NCBI GenBank assembly: GCA_002482965.1
Contig: DLGZ01000069.1
Location: 135,573 to 175,137 of the forward strand
Length of the DNA: 39,565 nt
DNA from: Verrucomicrobiaceae bacterium UBA7681
GTDB taxonomy: Bacteria > Verrucomicrobiota > Verrucomicrobiia > Verrucomicrobiales > Verrucomicrobiaceae
Direction of reading: 5' to 3'
Made by a program: the position numbers and the translations under genes. The notes under the pieces were generated by a model, which saw only the letters and a program-made list of their open reading frames with translations, ran no database searches and had not been told where the DNA came from. Of this stretch, positions 8,423 to 17,029 are shown piece by piece (positions within the stretch are counted from its first letter, which is position 1; each line of letters begins with the position of its first letter).

Positions 8423-9706
8423 ATGAGTTCCCCTCCATCGCCAGCCACCCAGCGTTTGCGCATTCTATGGCTCCGGCTCGGTCGTTTCCAGGTGCTCGAC
8501 AATGGCGGCAAGATCTATTCATACCATCTCCTGACACATCTCAAGCAGCACTGTCATGTGCATGTACTGGAGTCACTCAGGCATGGCGATGAAAGCGGCG
8601 GCTCCGGGCCCGTCCCCTATGCGCACGAACGCGAATGCGTTTACTCACCGTTGATGAATGAATGGGCGCCGCGCCGGTTCTTCAGCTTTCTCTGGCCCAT
8701 CGTGCGCAATCTGTTTGCCTCCCGCGAACCCTTTGCGCTGACGATGTTAAACAGCGCCGCCTTCACCCGGCGCGCACGCGAACTTGAGCAGACTGGCAGT
8801 TTCGATCTCATCATTTTGGACGGTCTCTTTGTGGCCCCGGTCTTCGATGGCCTGACGACGCCGCGCACCACGCCCATCATCCTGCTCCAGCACAACGTGG
8901 AGTCCCTGATCTGGCGGCGGCTGTCGCAACTGCAGCGCAACGTTTTCATGCGCCTCTTCTTTTATGAGATGGCACGCCGTATGAAGCGCCGTGAACCTGA
9001 GCTATGCCGTTTGTTTGACGGCATAACCACGATTTCCGATCACGATGCCGCTTACCACCGTGACCACTACAAGCTGGGAAATGTGCTGGGCTGCGTGCCT
9101 GCGGGAGCCAATCCGGATGCACGACCTCTGCCCGCTGCAGTTCTTGAGCAGTCACCTTCTCCTTGCATCGCGTTTCTGGGTTCCATGAACTGGCCACCGA
9201 ATTCGGATGCCGCTTTTTGGTTCATCGAGAAGATCTTGCCGCTCATTCGGGAAACCATGCCGGAAGTCCGCTTTCGTGTCATTGGCCGGGAGCCTCCCGA
9301 GGCGCTCCGGCGGCTTGCTGCGAAAAGTGTCGGCATCGAAGTGACCGGCAAGGTGGCGGAGGTTTTGACACCACTGCGTGAGTGTGCGCTCCTTGTCGTC
9401 CCGCTGCGGGCTGGCAGCGGAGTGCGTCTTAAAATCTTGGAGTCCATGGCGGCGGGGGTTCCGGTGGTGAGCACCACCGTAGGTGCTGAAGGGTTGCACA
9501 TGCGCCATGGGCAGGAGCTTCTTCTCGCAGATGATGCGCAGGCACTGAGTGCCGCCGTCCTGCGCATGCTCAAAGACAGCAGCCTGAGAAAGACCCTCGC
9601 AGAAAATGCGCTGCAACATGTCACTCAAGAGTTCGCCTGGAGCAAGAGTGCTGACAAACTAAGGGAGTACGGAACGCTGCTGCATCGCAGAAAAAGCAAT
9701 GCGTGA
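8423..9706 (+). CDS. Glycosyltransferase (GT4-like)
   Basis: This is a GT-B fold glycosyltransferase of 427 residues that would transfer a sugar from a nucleotide-sugar donor. The N-terminus RILWLRLGRFQVLDNGGKI has the glycine-rich acceptor loop, and LLQHNVESLIWRR follows at about 155. The C-terminal donor domain begins IAFLGSMNWPPNSDAAFWF and ends with VVPLRAGSGVRLKILESMA-AGVPVVST, the E-x7-E-like donor region of GT4. The ATG at 8423 is chosen because homology to the family begins just after it; an open frame runs upstream to 8231 but overlaps the acyltransferase gene and has no family sequence. It probably forms an operon with the acyltransferase. Related proteins act in exopolysaccharide or glycolipid synthesis. 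Confidence 0.88.
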   Translation: MSSPPSPATQRLRILWLRLGRFQVLDNGGKIYSYHLLTHLKQHCHVHVLESLRHGDESGGSGPVPYAHERECVYSPLMNEWAPRRFFSFLWPIVRNLFASREPFALTMLNSAAFTRRARELEQTGSFDLIILDGLFVAPVFDGLTTPRTTPIILLQHNVESLIWRRLSQLQRNVFMRLFFYEMARRMKRREPELCRLFDGITTISDHDAAYHRDHYKLGNVLGCVPAGANPDARPLPAAVLEQSPSPCIAFLGSMNWPPNSDAAFWFIEKILPLIRETMPEVRFRVIGREPPEALRRLAAKSVGIEVTGKVAEVLTPLRECALLVVPLRAGSGVRLKILESMAAGVPVVSTTVGAEGLHMRHGQELLLADDAQALSAAVLRMLKDSSLRKTLAENALQHVTQEFAWSKSADKLREYGTLLHRRKSNA

Positions 9707-9745
9707 ACTCCCTTACGGATAGAAACAGCCCACTTAGGGCACGTC

Positions 9746-10291
9746 TTACTTTATGCCGCCGATCTTGCAGCCATGCGCAGGCTCTTGCGGGGCAGGGACG
9801 GGCTTGCTGCTGAGAATGGCATCCAGCGCATCGCGCAGATCCTTCGTCGTCGCGGCACGCTGGCGTTTGGTGGGGCCGAGGTAGAGGTCGTTGATCCGGC
9901 CTTTGTAAAGCGTCTCCGCTTTGGCTGAAAGGACGACCACTTCCGGCGTGATTTTTGCCTGTACCTGTTTTGCGAGCGCCTGCTCTTTGTCGAGCAGCAC
10001 CGTGGCCTTCACCTCGGACAGAATGGCATGCTCCATCGCCACTTCATTCGTGATCTCCGGATCCGAATGAACGAGGTAAACGACGACGCGGTCACTGTAA
10101 TCAGCGGTGATCTGGTTGATCTCCTTCATGAACGACTTGGTGGTCGAGCAGAACGGCGAGACGAAAAAGAGCACCACGGCTTTCTTGTCACTCACAGCGG
10201 CAGGATCGTAGCTCTTGCCGTCGGTGGCAGGCAGTTCGAGGGCGGAGGCGAAGCTGGTGAGCAGCAGCAGGGCGCAAAGCAGATGCTTCAT
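9746..10291 (-). CDS. Secreted thioredoxin-fold (redoxin) protein
   Basis: This is an exported redoxin-like protein of 181 residues. Residues 1-17 form a signal peptide (MKHLLCALLLLTSFASA). The thioredoxin fold follows, with VVLFFVSPFCSTTKSFMKEI; the active site has a single cysteine with a C-x-x-x-K arrangement in place of CxxC. A conserved-looking C-terminal HGCKIGG supplies a second cysteine, as in the redoxin family common in PVC bacteria whose members end in a GCxI motif. This points to a peroxiredoxin- or SCO-like thiol function in the periplasm, though the reaction is unknown. The ATG at 10291 starts four bases after the fabD stop, so the two genes are probably co-transcribed. Confidence 0.75.
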   Translation of the reverse strand: MKHLLCALLLLTSFASALELPATDGKSYDPAAVSDKKAVVLFFVSPFCSTTKSFMKEINQITADYSDRVVVYLVHSDPEITNEVAMEHAILSEVKATVLLDKEQALAKQVQAKITPEVVVLSAKAETLYKGRINDLYLGPTKRQRAATTKDLRDALDAILSSKPVPAPQEPAHGCKIGGIK

Positions 10292-10295
10292 GGCC

Positions 10296-11219
10296 TTATT
10301 GCAGTTGAGCCACCGCCGCATCCAGCGAGGCTGCATCCTTGATGCTGATGACCTTCACGGATTTGTCGATCTTGCCCATGAGTCCAGCGAGGGTGGCGTC
10401 AGGGCCGAGTTCGATGAAGGTGGTGTGGCCTGCGGCGATGAGGTGCTGCATGCTTTCCACCCAGCGGACGCTGCCGGTGACCTGGCTGGTGAGCGTGGAG
10501 CGAATTTCTTCGGGGGTGGAAACGGGGCGAGCTTCGAAGTTGCAGACGACGGGAACCTTCGGGCTTTGGATGGAAGCAGCGGCGAGGGCCACAGCGAGCT
10601 TGTCCTGAGCGGACTTCATCAGACGGCTATGGTAAGCGCCAGCGACGGGCAGGGGAATGGCGCGTTTGATGCCTTTGTCCTTGGATTTGGCGGCTGCATC
10701 GGTGATGCCTTCGGCGCTGCCGCTGAGGACGATCTGGCCGGGGGCGTTGAGATTGGCGACATCGACATCGCATTCCTGGGCGAGTTCGCGGATGGCGGAT
10801 TCCTCACCGCCGAGCAGGGCGAGCATGGCCCCCTTGGTGTTTTCGCAGGCTTCTTCCATGAAGCTGCCGCGCTGGAATACGAGGTTCAGGCCGGTGGCGA
10901 AGTCGAAAGTGCCAGCGGCGGCGTGTGCGGTGAATTCGCCGAGGGAAAGACCGGCGGTGGCGGTGATGTTGAGCGCGGGCACCTTGCTCTTCAGCACTTC
11001 GAGGATGGCCAAACCGTGGGCGTAGAGCGCAGGCTGGCAGCGGGAAGTTTTGGTCAGTTCCTCCATTGGGCCCTCGAACATGATGTTCGACAGCGAGTAG
11101 CCAAGGGTGGCATCGGCCTGGTCAAAGAGGGCACGGACGGTGGGGTAGCTTTCGGCAAGATCTTTGCCCATGCCGACTTTCTGGGCGCCTTGACCGGCGA
11201 AAAGGAGGACTGCGTTCAT
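10296..11219 (-). CDS. fabD: Malonyl-CoA:ACP transacylase
   Basis: FabD transfers malonyl from CoA to acyl carrier protein, supplying fatty acid synthesis in the cytoplasm. The protein has 307 residues, the usual length. It starts NAVLLFAGQGAQKVGMG, carries the nucleophile Ser92 in GLSLGEF (the GxSxG elbow, here with Leu before Ser), and the partner His198 in VAGAYHSRLM, close to E. coli Ser92/His201. The ATG at 11219 is chosen because family homology begins there. It follows glycerate kinase with a 72-base gap and is followed at once by the redoxin gene. No other fab gene is in the window, so this copy is outside a fab cluster. Confidence 0.95.
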   Translation of the reverse strand: MNAVLLFAGQGAQKVGMGKDLAESYPTVRALFDQADATLGYSLSNIMFEGPMEELTKTSRCQPALYAHGLAILEVLKSKVPALNITATAGLSLGEFTAHAAAGTFDFATGLNLVFQRGSFMEEACENTKGAMLALLGGEESAIRELAQECDVDVANLNAPGQIVLSGSAEGITDAAAKSKDKGIKRAIPLPVAGAYHSRLMKSAQDKLAVALAAASIQSPKVPVVCNFEARPVSTPEEIRSTLTSQVTGSVRWVESMQHLIAAGHTTFIELGPDATLAGLMGKIDKSVKVISIKDAASLDAAVAQLQ

Positions 11220-11280
11220 TCGTGGAGTGTTCGTGTGTTTTGAGAGTGGGGAGGGAGCACTGAGCACGGTCAGTCGCGCT

Positions 11281-11311
11281 GGTCAAGAGGGTCAAGGCGT
11301 TAGCAGGTCAA
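11281..11311. repeat. GGTCAA-type intergenic repeat, copy 2
   Basis: Three GGTCAA units (11281-11286, 11290-11295, 11306-11311) lie in 31 bp at the 3' end of the glycerate kinase gene. The TGA stop of that gene is contained in the second unit, so the last codons of the protein (DLLTP) are encoded by repeat sequence. Confidence 0.55.
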
Positions 11312-12413
11312 GGAGAGCGCGGGATTGGGACAACACAGCTGATTCAAGCAACTCTGCGCCGCGCTGCATCGCCTCGGCCAGGGGCATTTCTTTGGGCTTG
11401 ATGGCGCAAAGGAGATCGATCCGCGTGCGGAGCTGGTCTTCGGCCTCGATGGCTCCGGCGAAGGCGGCGACGGGTTTGCCGAGTTCGCGGGCCATGTCGG
11501 CGACACCCATGGGGCCTTTGCCGTGGAGAGTCTGGGCATCCATCCGACCTTCGCCGGTGATGACGAGGTCGGCGGCGGCGATGCGTTCCCGCAGATGGAC
11601 GAGAGCGGCGATCAAATCGAAGCCGCTGGTGAGTCTGGCCCCGCAGAAGGTCATGAGGCCAAAGCCGAGCCCCCCGGCCGCGCCAGCGCCGGGAACGTCG
11701 CGGTGATCGACTCCGAGATCACGTCGCGCGATCTCAGCAAGGTGCTGCAGGCGATTTTCGAAGAACTCGAAGTCCGTCACACCCTTCTGTTTTCCATAGA
11801 CCTGAGTGCAGCCATGGGGGCCGAGCAGGGGATTGTTCACGTCACAGGCGACGAGAATTTCAGGGAACGCAGCGTCTGGCTGCTCGATTCTGGCCAGCCG
11901 GTCCATGTTCGCGATGATGGGCTCCAGCGCTGCGCCTGAAGCATCCAGGAAGCGAAAACCCAGCGCTGCTGCCATGCCGACCCCGGCGTCATTCGTGGCG
12001 CTGCCGCCGATGCCAATGACGATGCGCCGCACGCCGCGTTCGATGGCATCCTGCAGCATCAAACCCGTGCCGTGTGTGCTCGCCGTGGCCGGATTGAGCG
12101 GAAGGTCGCTGACCATCGCGAGTCCCGAGGCGGCGCTCATTTCCATGATGGCTTCCAGACGATCTTCGGAACGGACGAGCCCATAGCGGGCGGTGACCGG
12201 GCGGTTTTGGGCGTCAAAAGTAGCGGCTTCACACCATTCCCCGTTCAAAGCCGTGACGACGGCCTCGGCGGTGCCTTCCCCCCCATCAGCGATGGGGCAG
12301 AGATCACAGTCAGCCTCTGGCAAAGTCTGATTCAGGGCCGAGGCGATGGCTTGAGCAGCCACGGTGGCCGGAATGGAGCCCTTAAATTTGTCGATGGCGA
12401 TGAGAATGCGCAT
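11292..12413 (-). CDS. Glycerate kinase (GlxK/GarK family)
   Basis: This is glycerate kinase of the GlxK/GarK type, 373 residues, phosphorylating D-glycerate in the cytoplasm (2-phosphoglycerate is the product for characterised members). It starts MRILIAIDKFKGSIPA, with the family's PIADGGEGT motif, then IGIGGSATNDAGVGMAAALG and a GAGAAGGLGFGLM loop. The ATG at 12413 is chosen because the conserved MxILIAxDxFKGS start is there; an upstream ATG at 12488 would run through a repeat element. Repeat units lie on both sides of the gene. It would feed glyoxylate- or tartronate-derived carbon into lower glycolysis. No tartronate semialdehyde reductase is nearby. Confidence 0.93.
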   Translation of the reverse strand: MRILIAIDKFKGSIPATVAAQAIASALNQTLPEADCDLCPIADGGEGTAEAVVTALNGEWCEAATFDAQNRPVTARYGLVRSEDRLEAIMEMSAASGLAMVSDLPLNPATASTHGTGLMLQDAIERGVRRIVIGIGGSATNDAGVGMAAALGFRFLDASGAALEPIIANMDRLARIEQPDAAFPEILVACDVNNPLLGPHGCTQVYGKQKGVTDFEFFENRLQHLAEIARRDLGVDHRDVPGAGAAGGLGFGLMTFCGARLTSGFDLIAALVHLRERIAAADLVITGEGRMDAQTLHGKGPMGVADMARELGKPVAAFAGAIEAEDQLRTRIDLLCAIKPKEMPLAEAMQRGAELLESAVLSQSRALLDLLTP

Positions 12414-12423
12414 GATGGCGGGA

Positions 12424-12516
12424 GGGCAAGAGGTCAAGGCGCTGTGCACAGTCAAGAGGTCATGACTTTGTCGCGGAAGGGGGCGCATTACTCGACCTGT
12501 TTGACCTGCTTGCCCC
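12424..12516. repeat. GTCAAG-type repeat with imperfect terminal inverted repeats, copy 3
   Basis: Left end GGGCAAGAGGTCAAG (12424 onward) and right end TTGACCTGCTTGCCC (12501-12515) are imperfect inverted repeats. A core GCTGTGCAC (12441-12449), three bases, then CAAGAGGTCA (12453-12462) recurs at 18894-18915 with the same spacing. The element sits between the divergent starts of glycerate kinase and a histidine kinase. Confidence 0.6.
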
Positions 12517-12577
12517 CTGACTGCGAAGCTTTTGATCCCTCATTACCCCGTGTCAGGGAATTGTAAAAAACCTTGAT

Positions 12578-12607
12578 TTGACCTTGCTTTATCGACGTAA
12601 TTATTAT
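12578..12607 (+). promoter_or_regulatory. Predicted sigma-70 promoter for the two-component genes
   Basis: TTGACC (12578-12583, five of six consensus bases) and TATTAT (12602-12607, five of six) are spaced by 18 bases in a markedly AT-rich stretch just before the ATG at 12624. With initiation about seven bases past the -10 box, the leader would be very short or absent, so the mRNA may be nearly leaderless. Confidence 0.5.
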
Positions 12608-12623
12608 TAATTTTATAGTAATT

Positions 12624-14066
12624 ATGTCATTCACAGCTCTGGCAGAGATCAGCCCCCCCCTGATCTCATCCTGCACAGACCGCTCTTCCCGGAGTGGTTT
12701 AGAAAAAATTGTGCCTCCGCCGAACCGTTTCGAGCAGGAACAGATGGAACTCAATTTGCGCAATGCACGGATGGGCGCATGGTTTGTGATGGTCCTTGTG
12801 CCTTTGTGCAGCGTCCTCGACTGGATGGCCTATCCAGCCGATTTCTGGCAGTTTTTGGTGCTGCGTCTGGCCTGTGCGGCGAGTTGCGTGCCCTTGCTCC
12901 TGGCACTGAATGGTTCTCTCGGGCGGAAGTACTGCCGTGCCTACCCGATCATCCTGCCGCTGCTGCCGGCGCTGATGATCTGCTTCATGATTTACCTCAG
13001 CGGAGACCCCGGCTCCGGTTATTACGCAGGTCTGATTCTTTGCATCGTATCAACGGCATTTGTGTTCCATTGGACGTTCCGCGAGATCGGCATCACGCTC
13101 GGCCTCGTGGTGCTGGCTTACTTTGCCGCCACACTGCCCAATCTGCACTTCAGCGATTCGCACGAGTTGGGGATTTTCGTGAACAACACCAGCTTCATCC
13201 TGCTGAACTGCGTGGTGCTCTATTTCGGCAGCCGTCAGCATCATGCCATCCGCCAGCGCGAATTCGCCAACCGCTGCAAGGTGGAGGATCAGCGCGAAGA
13301 GCTGGCCGCACGCAATGAAGAGCTCACTGCCACGCTGAAGCGCCTACGCGAAACCGAAGCCCAGCTCGATCAAAGCGAAAAGCTCGCCTCGATCGGCCGG
13401 CTCAGCGCCGGGATCGTGCATGAGATCAACAACCCGCTGAACTACGTGAAGTCGGCGATCTACCTGCTGAAGAAAAAGGGCCGGGCGCTGCCGCCTGAAG
13501 TTGCCGAGACCTTTACCAGCATTGCGGAAGACATTGGCGAAGGCATCGACCGTGTGGCTGCCATCGTGTCGGATCTGCGCACCTTTGCGCATCCGGAAAA
13601 TCGCGGCTCCAGACCGGTGGATTTGCAGGAGATCGCACGCAAGTCCTTGCGCCTGCTGGCCAAGGAGATCGGAGACCGCGGAGTGCTGCTGGTGGATGAG
13701 ATCCCGGCGGGCGTCATCGCGCAGGGGGACGAGAACTACCTCATTCAGATTTTGCTCAACCTCGTGCAGAACAGCCTGGACGCTCTGGCAGATCGCCCCT
13801 CGCCGACCATTGTGCTCAAAGCCGTGGAAACCGAGAACTGCATCGATTTGATCGTGCGGGACAATGGCACGGGCATTCCAAAGGAGAACCTCTCGAAGAT
13901 CTTTGATCCCTTTTTCACCACCAAGCAGGTGGGGCAGGGCATGGGCCTGGGCCTGAGCATCTGCTTCCGCATGATTCAGCAGATGGAAGGCGAAATGAAG
14001 ATAGATACTGCTGCGGGGAGCCACACGCAGTTCACACTGAGCCTGAAGAAACCTGCAAACGCCTGA
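12624..14066 (+). CDS. Membrane-bound sensor histidine kinase
   Basis: This is a sensor kinase of 480 residues. About six hydrophobic segments span residues 50-205 with very short loops, so the signal is probably sensed in or at the membrane. A coiled-coil-like stretch follows (210-255, rich in Arg/Glu, EELAARNEEL). HisKA holds the phosphoacceptor His266 in GIVHEINNPLN. HATPase_c has NLVQNSLDAL (N box), DNGTGIP (G1), FDPFFTTK (F) and GQGMGLGLSI (G2), so it should be active. A C8 tract (12653-12660) lies in the codons for residues 10-13, upstream of a second possible start at Met41. The gene is followed five bases later by a response-regulator gene, its probable partner. Confidence 0.92.
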   Translation: MSFTALAEISPPLISSCTDRSSRSGLEKIVPPPNRFEQEQMELNLRNARMGAWFVMVLVPLCSVLDWMAYPADFWQFLVLRLACAASCVPLLLALNGSLGRKYCRAYPIILPLLPALMICFMIYLSGDPGSGYYAGLILCIVSTAFVFHWTFREIGITLGLVVLAYFAATLPNLHFSDSHELGIFVNNTSFILLNCVVLYFGSRQHHAIRQREFANRCKVEDQREELAARNEELTATLKRLRETEAQLDQSEKLASIGRLSAGIVHEINNPLNYVKSAIYLLKKKGRALPPEVAETFTSIAEDIGEGIDRVAAIVSDLRTFAHPENRGSRPVDLQEIARKSLRLLAKEIGDRGVLLVDEIPAGVIAQGDENYLIQILLNLVQNSLDALADRPSPTIVLKAVETENCIDLIVRDNGTGIPKENLSKIFDPFFTTKQVGQGMGLGLSICFRMIQQMEGEMKIDTAAGSHTQFTLSLKKPANA

Positions 14067-14071
14067 ACCTG

Positions 14072-15328
14072 ATGCCGAGCCCGCTGCTATCGCCTTACCA
14101 CATTCTCTACGTCGATGACGAGGAGAAGGCGCTGCATTACTTCAAGGAGATCTTCGGTGATGAGTACACGATCCATGTCGCCAACAATGCGATGGACGGC
14201 TATCGCATTCTGCAAAATTACGGCCCGCAGATCGGCCTGCTGCTCACAGATCAGCGCATGCCGGGGCCCAGCGGCATTGAGTTGATGGAGCATGCTCGCA
14301 AGCTTAATCCCAACCTCGTGCGCATCCTCGTCACGGCCTACACGGATTATCAGGCGGCGGTGGATGCGGTGAACTCCGGGCGTTGCTTCCGCTATCTGCA
14401 CAAGCCCTGGGATCCGGATGAACTGGGCGTGGTGCTCAAGCACGGGCTGGATTACTACCATGCGCTCATCGAGCGTGAGCGTCTGCTGGTGGAGAAGGCG
14501 GAATCCGTGCGCAACATGCTCTCCGCAGACAAAGTTTCCGGCCTTGGCATTCTGGCCGAAGGTTTGAACCATCACCTGCGCAATGCGCTTACCGTCGTGC
14601 GCGCATTCATCGACCTCGCGCCGATGAAACTGATGGAGGAGATCGGTGGTGCCCATCCACGCGATCCCTCTTTCTGGATCGATGTGCAAAATCAGGCGCA
14701 GTCACAGCTCGAGCGCATTCAGTCCATGCTGGCCAAGCTGGCCGAAGCCTCGCACTCGAAACGTCTGGAGCGCACGGACGAATGTCATCTCAGCACCGTG
14801 ATCAACGAGATGATTGAAATGTTTGCCGCGCAGATGAAGGAAAAGAATTTGAAGATCGAAGTCTCGATCGATCCGAGCCTGCCGCCGGTCATGGTGCATG
14901 GCGCGCGGTTCCGCCTGATGTGGCGTTTGATCTTCATGGAGGAACTCACGCATCTCAGTCCCGGCGACAGCATTCACATCAGCGCGCAAGTCATGCAGGA
15001 TGGGAAAGGTCAGTCGCATCTGGTCATGTATGTGCGTGACACGGGTCTCTGGCAGGGGGCGGACAAGCCGGTGAATCTGTTTGACCCCTTCTATACCCGC
15101 AGCCGCAAGCCGGATGACTTTGGTGTGAACATGATGGCCTGCTACGTCACGATGCACCTGCATGGCGGCACGGCCGAGGCACGTCACCTGGAGCCGCGCG
15201 GACTGGAACTCGAATTCAGCCTGCCGGTCGATACCGGCCTGGAGCCCAAGAAAGAGGAAGACTTCTTTCGCAGCCTGCTCAGCCACGAACAGCGCTGGAA
15301 GCTGCGTGAGGAGATGGTGGCGGCGTAG
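14072..15328 (+). CDS. Response regulator fused to a degenerate histidine-kinase core
   Basis: This 418-residue hybrid has an N-terminal REC domain and a C-terminal kinase-like core, with no DNA-binding domain. REC: acidic pair in YVDDEE, phosphoacceptor Asp60 in LLLTDQRMPGPSG, and Lys111 in YLHKPWDPDE, as in RpfG-type receivers. HisKA-like helices carry GLNHHLRNALT (about 165-173), where the usual H-E-x-x-N-P is altered but His167 is kept. The ATPase part is decayed: no N-box Asn (RLIFMEELTHL), G1 reads RDTGLWQG, and the G2 loop reads DDFGVNMM. It may be a phosphotransfer scaffold or a pseudokinase partner of the upstream kinase, five bases away. The output of the pathway is unknown. Confidence 0.85.
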   Translation: MPSPLLSPYHILYVDDEEKALHYFKEIFGDEYTIHVANNAMDGYRILQNYGPQIGLLLTDQRMPGPSGIELMEHARKLNPNLVRILVTAYTDYQAAVDAVNSGRCFRYLHKPWDPDELGVVLKHGLDYYHALIERERLLVEKAESVRNMLSADKVSGLGILAEGLNHHLRNALTVVRAFIDLAPMKLMEEIGGAHPRDPSFWIDVQNQAQSQLERIQSMLAKLAEASHSKRLERTDECHLSTVINEMIEMFAAQMKEKNLKIEVSIDPSLPPVMVHGARFRLMWRLIFMEELTHLSPGDSIHISAQVMQDGKGQSHLVMYVRDTGLWQGADKPVNLFDPFYTRSRKPDDFGVNMMACYVTMHLHGGTAEARHLEPRGLELEFSLPVDTGLEPKKEEDFFRSLLSHEQRWKLREEMVAA

Positions 15329-15429
15329 GTGTGCAATGCAGCCACTTGGCCGTTTGCAGGTTGAAGCTATAACTGCGCGACATGATCGAGGACGAGCAGG
15401 AGAACGAGGACGATTCCTTCATATCGGTG

Positions 15430-15451
15430 CCTCTTGACTGCGCGCAGCGCC

Positions 15452-15455
<4 letters not shown>
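15430..15455. repeat. GTCAAG-type repeat (minus orientation), copy 4
   Basis: Read on the minus strand this has AGGCGCTG, then GC-rich bases, then CAGTCAAGAGG, matching 12436-12459 at almost every position. It contains the TGA stop codon of the oxidoreductase gene read on the minus strand. It lies in the 123-base space between two convergent genes; I see nothing else in that space. Confidence 0.55.
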
Positions 15456-16888
<1,433 letters not shown>

Positions 16889-16894
16889 GGTTGT

Positions 16895-16900
16895 CTCCTT
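16895..16900 (-). promoter_or_regulatory. Shine-Dalgarno sequence AAGGAG
   Basis: On the minus strand AAGGAG lies six bases before the ATG at 16888. It decides the start of the Gfo/Idh/MocA gene and is unusual in this window, where most starts lack such a site. Confidence 0.7.
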
Positions 16901-16934
16901 ACAACGCACGTTGCGGCCCGAGTTTTGAAAGAAA

Positions 16935-17017
16935 CGTCAAGAAGGTTGAGGCGCTGCGGGAGAGAGAGCGGTCAAGCGGTGACTTCTTGACGATCTTGAT
17001 TGAGCAGCTTCTTGACG
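16935..17017. repeat. GTCAAG-type repeat with perfect 10-bp inverted ends, copy 5
   Basis: CGTCAAGAAG (16935-16944) and its exact complement CTTCTTGACG (17008-17017) bound an 83-bp element; a second CTTCTTGACG lies at 16983-16992. Inside are GAGGCGCTG and GGTCAAG units as in copies 3 and 4. It lies just past the 3' end of the sulfatase gene and upstream of the oxidoreductase gene. Confidence 0.6.
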
Positions 17018-17029
17018 GCTAAGCCCGGA

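Noticed and set aside
9728..9740. Hairpin GCCC-ACTTA-GGGC between the glycosyltransferase and redoxin genes
   Set aside because: A four-base-pair stem without a T-tract is too weak to call a terminator.
10215..11243. 342-codon plus-strand open frame opposite fabD
   Set aside because: It is antisense to fabD, Gly/Glu-rich, without recognisable motifs.
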